DNA from: Brevibacillus sp. JNUCC-41
Lineage (GTDB): Bacteria; Bacillota; Bacilli; Bacillales; DSM-1321
NCBI RefSeq assembly: GCF_014844095.1
Contig: NZ_CP062163.1
Location: forward strand, 5,365,501-5,429,500
DNA: 64,000 nt
Direction: 5' to 3'
Shown: positions 63,767 to 64,000 of the stretch, piece by piece
Layout of the letters: every line of letters begins with the position of its first letter
Position numbering within the stretch: position 1 is the stretch's first letter
Translations under genes and position numbers: made by a program
Notes under the pieces: model-generated
Databases searched by the model: none
The model's input: the letters and a program-made list of their open reading frames with translations, nothing else
Told to the model about the DNA's origin: nothing

Positions 63767-64000
63767 TCATTCATTAATAAAATAGACCTTATCGATTTTG
63801 CCTTCGAGCATGATTTCTTCCGGCAAAATCGTCTTTATGACAAAGGCATTTCCCTTTATCAACAACTGCCCATTTTTCAGCATCAATCGCACTTCGCTGT
63901 CTGTAAAAGCCAATAAGCCACGATGGTTTTCAATATAAATATGTAATTGACCGATCATTGTAATTCGCGGCAGGTCCATCATGACATCTTGCGGAAGGTC
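63767..64000 (-). CDS. yqfC: Sporulation protein YqfC (5' end outside window)
   Basis: At least 77 residues; the frame is open to the right edge, so the start is missing. It contains LPRITMIGQLHIYIENHRGLL and ends EGKIDKVYFINE, the YqfC family pattern. YqfC is small (usually just over 90 residues) and is made in the mother cell with YqfD. An internal ATG at 63982 is not the likely start because family-type residues (DLPQDVM) precede it. Confidence 0.9.
   Translation of the reverse strand, partial: DLPQDVMMDLPRITMIGQLHIYIENHRGLLAFTDSEVRLMLKNGQLLIKGNAFVIKTILPEEIMLEGKIDKVYFINE

Overview
The window looks like the chromosome of an endospore-forming, low-GC Bacillaceae bacterium. Codon usage, strong GGAGG ribosome binding sites and gene order match the Bacillus subtilis yqhG-comG to yqfC segment almost gene for gene. 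Several features (one pstB instead of two, the families of intergenic repeats, an orphan SinI-like gene) suggest a relative such as the Peribacillus/B. simplex group rather than B. subtilis itself. That assignment is inference; no marker gene for species typing was compared. Nothing looks like a prophage, plasmid, transposase or CRISPR locus, so this is mainly core chromosome.

Layout: 1-1.05 kb holds the end of a SNF2 helicase gene and yqhG. 1.1-5.5 kb (minus strand) is the competence pseudopilus operon comGA-GG plus yqzE. 5.5-9.8 kb has the Spx paralogue mgsR, a SufR-like regulator with yqgY, a MidA-type methyltransferase, the metallo-beta-lactamase-fold hydrolase yqgX and the small gene yqgW. 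9.8-19.7 kb (mostly minus) carries the envelope and housekeeping genes yqgU, yqgT, yqgS (LtaS family), glcK, yqgQ, gluP, yqgO, yqgN and rpmG. 19.7-21.6 kb has an uncharacterised gene facing yqzD-yqzC across a region with three Spo0A-type boxes. 21.7-26.2 kb is the phosphate import operon pstS-pstC-pstA-pstB-phoU behind a clear Pho box. 26.3-29.9 kb has pbpA and the MFS gene yqgE.

From 29.9 to 30.8 kb there is no gene; instead there are two different tandem repeat arrays. 31-36.7 kb holds sodA, yqgC, yqgB, a structured 3' region, a 41-residue SinI-like gene with its own Spo0A box, yqfZ, ispG, yqfX and yqfW. 36.7-38.8 kb is a zinc module: zur and two ABC importer genes under a probable Zur operator. 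39-46.9 kb contains yqfT, nfo, cshB, a hairpin repeat, yqfQ, ispH, yqfO, trmK, cccA and an uncharacterised membrane gene. 47-56 kb is the macromolecular synthesis cluster yqxD-dnaG-sigA, then ccpN-ppsR and glyQ-glyS with a T-box leader. 56-64 kb is a tightly packed minus-strand run: recO, yqzL, era, cdd, dgkA, ybeY, pgpH, phoH, yqfD and yqfC, the last cut by the window end.

The genes form coherent modules: DNA uptake (comG), phosphate response (pst/phoU), zinc homeostasis (zur/znu), isoprenoid synthesis (ispG and ispH in separate units), replication and transcription initiation (dnaG, sigA), and ribosome/RNA maturation (era, ybeY, phoH, recO neighbours). The least explained items are the roughly 20-bp repeat array with a 143-bp higher-order period, the orphan SinI-like protein, the triple Spo0A boxes upstream of yqzD, and the multi-hairpin region after yqgB.
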